DNA from: Solirubrobacterales bacterium
GTDB lineage: Bacteria > Actinomycetota > Thermoleophilia > Solirubrobacterales > Solirubrobacteraceae
Assembly (NCBI GenBank): GCA_013695395.1
Contig: JACDAP010000428.1
Coordinates: forward strand, 1-6,618
Reading direction: 5' to 3'
Length of the DNA: 6,618 nt
Both the position numbers and the translations under genes were made by a program. A model generated the notes under the pieces. It saw only the letters and a program-made list of their open reading frames with translations, had not been told where the DNA came from and ran no database searches. Shown here piece by piece: positions 1 through 5,460 of this stretch. Positions within the stretch are counted from its first letter, which is position 1, and every line of letters begins with the position of its first letter.

Positions 1-617
1 TGTCGCAGCGCCCGAGCGTGACGCTGCCGAGCGTCATCGCCGGGCACGGCGGCCACCAGCTGCACGTCGCCGAGACCGAGAAGTACCCGCACGTGACGTA
101 CTTCTTCAACGGCGGGGAGGAGCAGCCGTACCCGGGCGAGCGGCGCGAGACGGTACCGAGCCCGCGCGACGTGCCGACCTACGACCACAAGCCGCAGATG
201 AGCGCCCGGGCTGCCGCCGAGAAGTTCATCGCCGCCTGGGACGAGGACGCGCCGGCGTTCGGTCTGATCAATTTCGCCAACGCGGACATGGTCGGGCACA
301 CCGGCGTCATCCCGGCCGCGGTCACCGCGATCGAGACCGTAGACGCGTGCCTGGGGGACGTCGTGGCCGCGGTTCAGGCGAGCGGCGGCGTGCTGATCGT
401 CACCGCCGACCACGGCAACGCCGACCACATGCTCGAGCCCGACGGCTCACCGAACACCGCGCACTCGCTGAGCCCGGTCCCCCTGGTCGTGACCTCGGAG
501 AGGGTCGGCGTCCTCCGCGACGGCGGCGTCCTGGCCGACGTTGCGCCGACCGCGTTGGCGCTCCTGGGTCTGCCGCAGCCGGCGGCCATGACCGGCCGCT
601 CGCTACTGCGGGCCTGA
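1..617 (+). CDS. gpmI: 2,3-bisphosphoglycerate-independent phosphoglycerate mutase, C-terminal part (5' end outside window)
   Basis: This glycolytic/gluconeogenic enzyme interconverts 3- and 2-phosphoglycerate in the cytoplasm using two Mn ions. The reading frame is open from base 3 and ends at TGA 615-617, so about 204 residues of a family that is usually near 510 residues are visible. The GTG at 18 is internal and is not the true start. Family landmarks appear in order: the substrate-binding HVAETEKY stretch (about 60-86) and the FFNGGEE motif. The metal ligands follow: Asp and His of ADMVGHTG (codons 285-287 and 297-299), Asp-His of TADHGNAD (408-413) and the His of NTAHS (462-464). All C-terminal metal ligands of the alkaline-phosphatase-superfamily phosphatase domain are present, so nothing suggests loss of function. 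The gene ends just before a pair of hairpin repeats and converges with the hydrolase gene downstream. Identification is firm; only the N-terminal part is unseen. Confidence 0.95.
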   Translation, partial: SQRPSVTLPSVIAGHGGHQLHVAETEKYPHVTYFFNGGEEQPYPGERRETVPSPRDVPTYDHKPQMSARAAAEKFIAAWDEDAPAFGLINFANADMVGHTGVIPAAVTAIETVDACLGDVVAAVQASGGVLIVTADHGNADHMLEPDGSPNTAHSLSPVPLVVTSERVGVLRDGGVLADVAPTALALLGLPQPAAMTGRSLLRA

Positions 618-653
618 CCGGCGCCGCACCCTCCGCAAGCGCCGATGTCGCGC

Positions 654-698
654 TGAGAATGGATCGACGCCCGCCACGCGGGCGCAGATCCATTCTCA
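654..698. repeat. palindromic hairpin repeat, copy 1
   Basis: This is a near-perfect inverted repeat. A 12-bp outer stem (654-665 with 687-698, core GAGAATGGATC) is followed by a 2x2 internal loop. A 7-bp GC stem (CGCCCGC 668-674 with GCGGGCG 678-684) is closed by a 3-nt loop. It lies 37 nt after the gpmI stop, between convergent genes, where it could act as a bidirectional transcription terminator, although no T-tract follows. The outer arms are clearly less GC-rich than the surroundings, which suggests a dispersed REP/MITE-like element rather than a locally evolved terminator. Confidence 0.85.
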
Positions 699-712
699 CG
701 GACCGGCATTCG

Positions 713-759
713 GTGAGGATGGATGCACGCCCGCCAGGCGGGCGCAGATCCATTCTCAC
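713..759. repeat. palindromic hairpin repeat, copy 2
   Basis: This is the second copy of the same element, offset by exactly 60 bp. Bases 714-759 match 654-699 at 42 of 46 positions. The outer stem (713-724 with 748-759) has 12 pairs including one G-T wobble (718/754). A 3x3 internal loop follows, then a GC stem CGCCCGC (728-734) with GCGGGCG (738-744). Its right arm contains the TGA stop of the minus-strand hydrolase gene (756-758), so the element forms the very end of that gene. It may terminate transcription from either side. Confidence 0.85.
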
Positions 760-1388
760 CCGCTAGCCGTGCTTGTGGTCTCGGCCAGCCAGCGCTGCAC
801 GTCCGGCAGGACGCGCGGGTCGATGGTGTGGGCCATCGGGGTCTCGTGATACTCGACCGCCGCGCCGCCCGCCTCGAGCAGCGTTCGGGCCCCACGGGCG
901 AACTCCACCGCGATCACCGGGTCGGCGCTCCCGTGGCCCACGAAGACCGGGAGGCCCGCCGGGACCGCCGCCGTCCATCCCTCCACCGTGGGGACGAAGC
1001 CGCTGAGCGCCAGGATCCCGGCCGGGCGCGGGCGACCGGCGCCGAGCCCGAGCGCGTAGCTCATCACGGTCCCCTGGGAGAAGCCGCCGACGACCGTACG
1101 CGACCAGTCCACCCCGAGCTCCTCGTCGAGCGTCTGCTGCAGCGCGGCGAACGTCGCGGTGAACGTGTCGTGGTCGGGGAAGCCGACCCGGGGCACCACG
1201 TACCAGTGGCGGCCGCCGGGCGGGAGGAAGAGCGGCCCGCCGACGGTGATGCCGCGCAGCCGCCGCTCCGGATCGAGAGCGTCGAAGAGCCCGAAGAGGT
1301 CGTGCTCATCCGCGCCGCGGCCGTGCAGGAGCACGAGCGTCTCATCGCCCGTGCCCTCCCGCACGCGGACCGGCAGCTGCTCGGCCAC
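756..1388 (-). CDS. alpha/beta hydrolase, phospholipase/carboxylesterase family (MhqD/YpfH-like)
   Basis: This is a 210-residue cytoplasmic serine hydrolase of the small carboxylesterase/phospholipase family. Visible landmarks are the oxyanion-side LHGRGADEHD motif (residues 21-30) and the nucleophile elbow GFSQG with Ser104. They are followed by the acid Asp156 in HGSADPV and His187 in PMAHTID, giving a complete Ser-Asp-His triad in the expected order. There is no signal peptide. The start is GTG, 3 nt after the TGA of the wrbA-like gene. No strong Shine-Dalgarno is seen, so translation is probably coupled to that gene, and the two form an operon. The stop codon lies inside hairpin repeat copy 2. 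The substrate is unknown. Hydrolases of this family (MhqD) accompany quinone reductases in MarR-controlled quinone-stress regulons of Firmicutes, and the neighbours here fit that setting; that role is inferred by analogy. The family call is firm, the physiological role is not. Confidence 0.9.
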   Translation of the reverse strand: MAEQLPVRVREGTGDETLVLLHGRGADEHDLFGLFDALDPERRLRGITVGGPLFLPPGGRHWYVVPRVGFPDHDTFTATFAALQQTLDEELGVDWSRTVVGGFSQGTVMSYALGLGAGRPRPAGILALSGFVPTVEGWTAAVPAGLPVFVGHGSADPVIAVEFARGARTLLEAGGAAVEYHETPMAHTIDPRVLPDVQRWLAETTSTASG

Positions 1389-1391
1389 GAC

Positions 1392-1988
1392 TCAGCCGCC
1401 GAGCTTGGCGGCGTACTCGGCCAGGCGCTTGCCCTGGAAGTGCGCACTCTTCAGGGTGCTCTCCGGGATCTCCCCGCCACCCCCGGAGACGTGGCTGGTG
1501 CCGTACGGGGTGCCCGTCTCGAACTGAATCGGGTCCGCGTAGCCCGGCGGGACGATGATCGCGCCCCAGTGGTAGAAGACGTTGTTGAGCGCCAGGATGG
1601 TCGACTCGAGCCCGCCGTGCGTGGTCTGCGCGGAGGTGAAGGAGGTCGCGAGCTTGCCGTTCAGCTTGCCCGCCCCCCACAGCGGGCCCGTCTGGTCGAT
1701 GAACTGCTTGAGCTGCGCGGTCGGCAGGCCGTAGCGGGTCGGGGTGCCGAAGGCGAGACCGTCGGCCCACTCGAGGTCGTCGTTGGTGGCCTCGGCCACG
1801 CTGTCCTTCGTGGCCAGGTAGTGCTCGTGCCAGGCATCCTGCGAGCGGATGACCTCCTCGGGCGCGAGCTCGGCGGCGCGGCGCAGGCGCACCTCGGCGC
1901 CAGCCTCCTCGGCGCCGGCCTGGACGGCGAGCGCAAGCTGGTGGACGTGTCCGGTGGAGCTGTAGTAGACGACGGCGATCTTGGCCAT
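1392..1988 (-). CDS. wrbA: NAD(P)H:quinone oxidoreductase, WrbA family (flavodoxin fold)
   Basis: WrbA proteins are FMN-dependent cytoplasmic enzymes that reduce quinones by two electrons to hydroquinones, avoiding semiquinone radicals. The protein has 198 residues, the usual family length. Visible are the N-terminal beta strand and FMN-phosphate loop (IAVVYYSSTGH, residues 4-14), the isoalloxazine-side GTPTRYG loop (81-87), IDQTGPLW (97-104) and KLNGKLATSF (108-117). The C-terminal GTPYGTSHVSGG segment (159-170) is typical of WrbA. The ATG at 1988 is chosen because AAGGAG (1995-2000 on the complementary strand) sits 6 nt upstream and the protein then begins MAKIAVVYYS, as in E. coli WrbA. 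A longer GTG-started frame to 2036 would run through the promoter. It is the first gene of a two-gene operon with the hydrolase and is divergent from a MarR regulator. Two palindromes over its likely promoter suggest repression by that regulator. Confidence 0.93.
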   Translation of the reverse strand: MAKIAVVYYSSTGHVHQLALAVQAGAEEAGAEVRLRRAAELAPEEVIRSQDAWHEHYLATKDSVAEATNDDLEWADGLAFGTPTRYGLPTAQLKQFIDQTGPLWGAGKLNGKLATSFTSAQTTHGGLESTILALNNVFYHWGAIIVPPGYADPIQFETGTPYGTSHVSGGGGEIPESTLKSAHFQGKRLAEYAAKLGG

Positions 1989-1994
1989 GCGGGT

Positions 1995-2000
1995 CTCCTT
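1995..2000 (-). promoter_or_regulatory. Shine-Dalgarno site deciding the wrbA start
   Basis: AAGGAG on the minus strand lies 6 nt upstream of the ATG at 1988. This fixes the start there rather than at the in-frame GTG at 2036. Confidence 0.75.
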
Positions 2001-2020
2001 CGTGGGGGTCCCTGAAGTGA

Positions 2021-2032
2021 TTGCTCGTGCAA
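2021..2032. promoter_or_regulatory. candidate MarR operator, left palindrome (TTGC-N4-GCAA)
   Basis: TTGCTCGTGCAA is an interrupted palindrome in the region between the divergent wrbA and marR genes. It shares the TTGC-N4-GCAA form with a second site at 2050-2061. Placement over the presumed wrbA start point fits repression. Assignment to the adjacent MarR protein is inference from position and symmetry. Confidence 0.55.
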
Positions 2033-2061
2033 CCATAGGCGAAACCTAATTGCGCACGCAA
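2032..2061 (-). promoter_or_regulatory. candidate promoter of the wrbA-hydrolase operon
   Basis: On the minus strand a TTGCGT box (2056-2061) and a TATGGT box (2032-2037) are separated by 18 bp, resembling housekeeping -35 and -10 elements. Transcription would begin near 2025 and leave a leader of about 37 nt containing the Shine-Dalgarno site. The -35 box coincides with the right palindrome, and the left palindrome covers the start point. This is a match by eye, not experimentally supported. Confidence 0.4.
2050..2061. promoter_or_regulatory. candidate MarR operator, right palindrome (TTGCG-CA-CGCAA)
   Basis: TTGCGCACGCAA has perfect 5-bp arms around a CA centre. Its centre is 29 bp from that of the left palindrome. 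It overlaps the candidate -35 boxes of both divergent promoters (2056-2061 on the minus strand, 2050-2055 on the plus strand), so one bound dimer could repress both directions. Confidence 0.55.
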
Positions 2062-2077
2062 CGGTCCCTTGTAGGCT
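2050..2077 (+). promoter_or_regulatory. candidate marR-tgt promoter, possibly giving a leaderless mRNA
   Basis: TTGCGC (2050-2055) and TAGGCT (2072-2077, fitting the actinobacterial TANNNT form) are separated by 16 bp. The -10 box ends 9 nt before the ATG at 2087, so transcription would start at or just before the start codon. No good Shine-Dalgarno precedes the ATG, which agrees with a leaderless or near-leaderless transcript. This is sequence inspection only. Confidence 0.35.
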
Positions 2078-2086
2078 GTGCTCACG

Positions 2087-2566
2087 ATGGCCACGACCAC
2101 GGAGACCGTCCGCCTCGACCACCGGGAGCTCCGCGCCTGGCGCGGACTGCTGAGCACGTACGCGCGGCTCACGAAGGCGCTCGACGCGGAGCTCGAGGCC
2201 GAGCACGGGTTGCCCCTGACCTCCTACGAGGTGCTGATGTATCTGGCCGACGCCGAGGACGGGCGGATGCGCATGCATGACCTCGCGCGCTCGATCCTGC
2301 TCTCGCGCAGTGGCCTGACCCGCCTGGTCGACCGTCTCCAGCGGGACGGCCTGCTCGAGCGCTGCTCGTGCTCCTCGGACGCCCGCGGCAGCTACGCCTG
2401 CCTGACCGAGAGGGGCCGGGTGACCCTCGACGCGGCCCGCGCCACCCATCTCGCCGGGGTCCGTGCGATGTTCCTCGAGCACTTCTCCCCGGAGGAGCAG
2501 GACCTGCTCGGCGACTTCTGGGAGCGGGCCGCCGAGGCCGCGCCCCCGCCCCCGCCGGCCGCCTGA
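2087..2566 (+). CDS. MarR-family transcriptional regulator
   Basis: This is a 159-residue dimeric winged-helix DNA-binding protein. Long helices at both ends (about 11-40 and 110-150) form the dimer interface. The central winged helix spans about 45-108: LTSYEVLMYLAD begins it, the recognition-helix segment is LLSRSGLTRLVDRLQRDGLL (71-90), and the DxR-type wing is SDARGSYACLTERG. Cys93, Cys95 and Cys105 all lie in or beside the wing. The C-terminus ends in a short Pro/Ala tail. ATG 2087 is preferred; GTG 2078 would add three residues, and neither has a convincing Shine-Dalgarno. It is divergent from the wrbA-hydrolase operon, with two palindromic candidate operators between, so autoregulation and control of quinone detoxification are likely but inferred. 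The stop touches the GTG start of tgt (TGAGTG). The family is certain; ligand and regulon are not shown. Confidence 0.92.
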   Translation: MATTTETVRLDHRELRAWRGLLSTYARLTKALDAELEAEHGLPLTSYEVLMYLADAEDGRMRMHDLARSILLSRSGLTRLVDRLQRDGLLERCSCSSDARGSYACLTERGRVTLDAARATHLAGVRAMFLEHFSPEEQDLLGDFWERAAEAAPPPPPAA

Positions 2567-3775
2567 GTGTCCTCGCTGGACATCCTGGCCCGCGATCCGG
2601 GCTCCCGAGGCCGCGCCGGCCTGCTCACGACCGCCCATGGAAAGGTCCGCACGCCCGCGTTCGTCCCGCTGGCCACCAAGGCGACCGTCAAGGGCCTGCT
2701 CTCGCACGAGGTGGCAGAGCTCGGCTACGACATGGTGCTCGGGAACACCTTCCACCTCTTCCTCGACCCGGGCGACGAGCGGATCGCGGGCTTCGGCGGC
2801 CTGCACGACTTCATGGGCTGGCAGCAGCCGATCATCACCGACTCCGGCGGCTTCCAGGTCTTCTCCATGGGCCACGGCACGGTCGCCTCGGAGATCAAGG
2901 GGACGAGCGCGCAGGGGACCAACCGGCTCGGGAAGATCTACGCGATCGAGGAGCGCGGCGTCCGCTTCCGTTCCTACCTGGACGGCTCGGAGAAGTTCCT
3001 CGGCCCCGAGGAGTCGATGCGGATCCAGGCCAACCTCGGCTCAGACATCGCCCTGGTCTTCGACGAGTGCACCCCGTTCCACGTGGAGCGCGGCTACACC
3101 GAGGCCTCCACTGAGCGCACCCACCGCTGGCTCGAGCGCTGCCTGGCCTGGCACGGCGAGCACGGCGATCCGGCCCAGCTCATCTACGGGATCTCCCAGG
3201 GCGGCGTCTACGAGGACCTGCGCAAGCAGTCGACCGAGGTGATCGCCGCCAGCGGCACGCCCGGCATCGCGATCGGCGGCTCGCTCGGGGCGGAGAAGGC
3301 GCAGATGTACGAGGTGGTCGACTGGGCGACCTCGGTCCTCGGCGGGGAGCACGAGACCAAGCCCCGCCACCTGCTCGGCATCGGGGAGATCGACGACCTC
3401 GTCCGCGGCGTCGAGCTCGGCATCGACACGTTCGACTGCGCGATGCCCACCCGCCTCGGACGCCACGGCGTCGCGCTCGTCTGCGACCCGGAGAAGCGCT
3501 GGCGCGTCGACCTGACCGCGGGGCGGTTCAAGGACGACCACGCGCCGATCATGGAGGGCTGCCCGTGTCCGGCCTGCGCGCTCGGCCTGAGCCGCGGCTA
3601 CATCCGCTACCTCGCCCACGCGCGCGAGCTCACCGGGATGCGCCTGCTCACGCTCCACAACCTCGCCTTCGTCCAGCGCGTGATGGCCGACCTGCGCGCG
3701 GCGATCCTCGCGGGCACCCTCCCGGAGACCGCGCGGCACCTGCGCGCGGGCGGGGCGCCGGGCACTACGCCCTGA
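2567..3775 (+). CDS. tgt: tRNA-guanine transglycosylase (queuine/preQ1 tRNA-ribosyltransferase)
   Basis: Tgt swaps the wobble guanine-34 of GUN-anticodon tRNAs for preQ1, a step of queuosine synthesis, in the cytoplasm. The 402-residue product is a full TIM-barrel enzyme. Landmarks are Asp92 in TDSGGFQ (general acid/base position), Asp166 in FDECTP (base recognition), Asp290 in GIDTFDC (nucleophile position), and PTRLGRHG after it. The zinc site is C332-x-C334-x2-C337 with His364 in LTLHN. The base-pocket loop reads GGSLGAE (237-243) where the Zymomonas/E. coli enzymes have GGLAVGE; the final Glu is kept. The GTG start directly follows the marR stop with no Shine-Dalgarno, so translation is probably coupled to marR and the two are likely cotranscribed. 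No queuosine-precursor gene is visible nearby. Its 3' end overlaps the convergent L,D-transpeptidase gene by 11 bp. Family identification is firm; the exact inserted base is inferred. Confidence 0.95.
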   Translation: MSSLDILARDPGSRGRAGLLTTAHGKVRTPAFVPLATKATVKGLLSHEVAELGYDMVLGNTFHLFLDPGDERIAGFGGLHDFMGWQQPIITDSGGFQVFSMGHGTVASEIKGTSAQGTNRLGKIYAIEERGVRFRSYLDGSEKFLGPEESMRIQANLGSDIALVFDECTPFHVERGYTEASTERTHRWLERCLAWHGEHGDPAQLIYGISQGGVYEDLRKQSTEVIAASGTPGIAIGGSLGAEKAQMYEVVDWATSVLGGEHETKPRHLLGIGEIDDLVRGVELGIDTFDCAMPTRLGRHGVALVCDPEKRWRVDLTAGRFKDDHAPIMEGCPCPACALGLSRGYIRYLAHARELTGMRLLTLHNLAFVQRVMADLRAAILAGTLPETARHLRAGGAPGTTP

Positions 3776-4625
3776 TCGTCACCGGCGTCCCGATCGGAAC
3801 GAGCTTCGCGAGCTCCGCGATCACGTCGTTGCGGACGCGCACGCACCCGCGCGAGACGTCCGTCCCCAGGGCGGAGGGGTCGTTCGTGCCGTGGATGCCG
3901 ACCTGCCCGTTGCCGCCCGCGAAGCTCGTGTACACGTTGGAGTGCGCGGAGAGCCCGAGCGCGTACGGGCCGTAGAAGCCCTCCGGCCGCTTCGCGCGGA
4001 TGATGTCGGTGACGAAGTAGCGTCCCGCCGGCGTGGGGGAGATCGCCTCCCCCACCGCGATCTTCCGGGTCATCACCACCCGCTTGCCGTCGTAGAGGCG
4101 GATGCGGTGCGCCCCCCGGCGCACGACGATGCGCATCGTCGTGAAGCTCAGGGTCACGGCCGTCCGCCGGATCCAGCCGCGGCTCTGGTTCGGCCGGGTC
4201 GGCAGCTCGACGCGCAGCCAGCCCTTGCGCCGGGAGACGACGAGGAAGGTGAGCGGGATGCGCTGCTTGTTGAAGACCCGCTGCTTCAGGAGCTTCGTCC
4301 CGGCGCTCGCCTTGCCCGCCCGCTTGGCGCCGCCGGCCGCCTTTCCGGAACGGGCCCGCTTCGCCCGCTTGACCGTCACCGGCCGCTCGTACACGCGGAT
4401 CGTGCTGCCCTTCGCGGTCGCGATGAGCGCCGCACCCTTCGGCACGACGTTGTCGCCCGCCGAGCGCAGCGTGAACGTTCCGGCCGCGCCGACCGGTGTC
4501 GAGACGGGCAGGGTCGGCCCGTCGCTCGCACCTACGTCGACCGCGCCGCGGACGACGTAGGCGACCGCCGCGATGGCGAGGACCGTCGCGGTGCCGGAGA
4601 GGAGGCGCAGGAGGGTGAGGCGCAT
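3765..4625 (-). CDS. L,D-transpeptidase (YkuD domain) with N-terminal membrane anchor
   Basis: L,D-transpeptidases form 3-3 peptidoglycan cross-links or attach proteins to the wall, acting outside the membrane. The 286-residue product has a hydrophobic segment at about 8-26, serving as membrane anchor or uncleaved signal. A beta-rich, SH3-like part follows at about 60-157 (ending in a GWIRRTAVTL-type edge). The YkuD catalytic domain spans about 163-286, with the signature HGTN (His245) and SRGCVRVRN (Ser259, nucleophile Cys261, Arg263). All catalytic residues are intact. Residues 83-117 are unusually rich in Lys, Arg, Ala and Gly and interrupt the SH3-like part. The ATG at 4625 is the most upstream start in frame; no clear Shine-Dalgarno precedes it. 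It is the last of the minus-strand genes, 81 nt after the second ferritin-like gene, and may be cotranscribed with it. Its TAG stop lies inside the end of tgt. Confidence 0.92.
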   Translation of the reverse strand: MRLTLLRLLSGTATVLAIAAVAYVVRGAVDVGASDGPTLPVSTPVGAAGTFTLRSAGDNVVPKGAALIATAKGSTIRVYERPVTVKRAKRARSGKAAGGAKRAGKASAGTKLLKQRVFNKQRIPLTFLVVSRRKGWLRVELPTRPNQSRGWIRRTAVTLSFTTMRIVVRRGAHRIRLYDGKRVVMTRKIAVGEAISPTPAGRYFVTDIIRAKRPEGFYGPYALGLSAHSNVYTSFAGGNGQVGIHGTNDPSALGTDVSRGCVRVRNDVIAELAKLVPIGTPVTIRA

Positions 4626-4706
4626 CGCGCAGGAGCATGCGAACCAGCCGCCGCGGCGCGCCGCTCTTCTCAGAGGGGCACGCCGCGTGCGACCGGGGCG
4701 CGGGTG
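4626..4706. other. intergenic gap between ferritin-like gene and L,D-transpeptidase gene
   Basis: This 81-nt gap is very GC-rich. It holds a 12-bp perfect palindrome (GCGGCGCGCCGC, 4653-4664) but no T-tract, no convincing promoter boxes and no Shine-Dalgarno for the downstream gene. Whether transcription reads through it cannot be decided by eye. Confidence 0.5.
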
Positions 4707-5408
4707 CTAGCCGGTGACCGAGGGCGTTCCCGAGACGGAGCTGCCGCCGGACGCCGAGTTCGCGGTGGAGATGAAGTTCGTCCCCTTCACCGCCGCGAGA
4801 ATCGTCGCCATGTCGGCCGCGGGGTTGAACGCATCCGGAGCCGGCGGCTCCCCGACGATGTTGCGGATCCAGGCCGCGTGCCGGGCCTCGACCGGGTGGA
4901 TCGAGATCGCCGCCCGCAGGATCTCCGGCGTCTTGATGTCCGGCGCCGCGCCCTGGTAGGCCTTCACCCCGGTGTCCTCGAGGAGGATCGCGGTCTGCTG
5001 GAACGTCCCGAGCGCCTCGGTGGTGCCCTGGAAGTCGAAGCTCGGCTTCTTGATCGCGGCCGAGCCGAGCGCCTTCTTCAGCGCCGTGACGTGCGTGTCC
5101 TCGTGCTCGCCGGCCGTCTCACTGAACAGCTTCGTCCTGCCGGTGACCGCGCCCCCGGCGTTGGCCTCCTCGTAGAAGGCCGCCTCGAGGTACTCGAGGG
5201 TGAGGGCGTAGTTGAGGATCGCGACGTCCCCCTTCGGCGTCTGGCCGAAGGCGGTCTCGGGGACCGTGCCGAACAGCAGGGCACCTCCGGCGAGCGCTCC
5301 GGCGCCGCGGAAGAGGCCGCGACGACTCAGCTGGTTGACGCGATCGGCGGCCTCGGCGAGGGCGCCGTCCTTGTCGAACGGCGCCAGGTGGCTGACGTCG
5401 GCGACCAT
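4707..5408 (-). CDS. exported ferritin-like domain protein B (Tat signal)
   Basis: This is a ferritin-like four-helix protein predicted to act outside the cytoplasmic membrane, probably binding a di-iron or similar metal centre. From the preferred start it has 233 residues. A twin-arginine signal (SRRGLF followed by a hydrophobic AGALAGGALLFG run) lies at about 28-47, then the ferritin-like bundle. Di-iron ligand candidates follow the classic order: Glu72 in TLEYLEAAFY, E103-x2-H106 in HEDTHVTAL, Glu144 in LLEDTG, and E174-x2-H177 in VEARHAAW. The Ser/Gly/Thr-rich C-terminal tail is absent from the paralogue. The ATG at 5408 has AAGGA 7 nt upstream and gives an N-terminus matching the paralogue (DKDGALAEA versus DRDGAVAEA). 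ATG 5426 would add six residues and has GGAG 11 nt away. It follows its paralogue closely and is surely in the same operon. Whether it stores iron, detoxifies peroxide or does something else is unknown. Confidence 0.88.
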   Translation of the reverse strand: MVADVSHLAPFDKDGALAEAADRVNQLSRRGLFRGAGALAGGALLFGTVPETAFGQTPKGDVAILNYALTLEYLEAAFYEEANAGGAVTGRTKLFSETAGEHEDTHVTALKKALGSAAIKKPSFDFQGTTEALGTFQQTAILLEDTGVKAYQGAAPDIKTPEILRAAISIHPVEARHAAWIRNIVGEPPAPDAFNPAADMATILAAVKGTNFISTANSASGGSSVSGTPSVTG

Positions 5409-5415
5409 GCGGATG

Positions 5416-5420
5416 TCCTT
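5416..5420 (-). promoter_or_regulatory. Shine-Dalgarno site favouring the 5408 start
   Basis: AAGGA on the minus strand lies 7 nt upstream of ATG 5408. It supports that start over ATG 5426, although translation from the upstream ATG cannot be excluded. Confidence 0.5.
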
Positions 5421-5460
5421 GGACATGAGTTTCAGTTCTCCAGTTCTTTCCGAAAGGGCT

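Noticed and set aside
654..759. The repeat pair as a CRISPR array
   Set aside because: There are only two units, the spacing is about 14 nt, the units are self-complementary over their full length, and no cas gene is present.
723..2015. A 430-codon open frame on the plus strand
   Set aside because: It lies antisense to the hydrolase and wrbA genes, both of which have complete family motifs. The translation is low-complexity Arg/Ala/Gly/Glu text typical of high-GC shadow frames.
1392..2036. Longer WrbA starting at 2036
   Set aside because: The extension would cover the palindromes and the candidate promoter. AAGGAG and family alignment place the start at 1988.
1661..2875. A 404-codon open frame on the minus strand
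   Set aside because: It covers marR, the promoter region and part of tgt in shadow frames, and shows no recognisable domain.
4653..4664. GCGGCGCGCCGC palindrome as a terminator or operator
   Set aside because: It can form only a 4-bp stem with a 4-nt loop, has no T-tract and no second copy. Such palindromes are expected by chance at this GC content.
5433..5447. CAGTTCT repeated with 8-bp period upstream of ferritin-like B
   Set aside because: There are two short copies only, close to the ribosome-binding region, and this is not distinguishable from chance.
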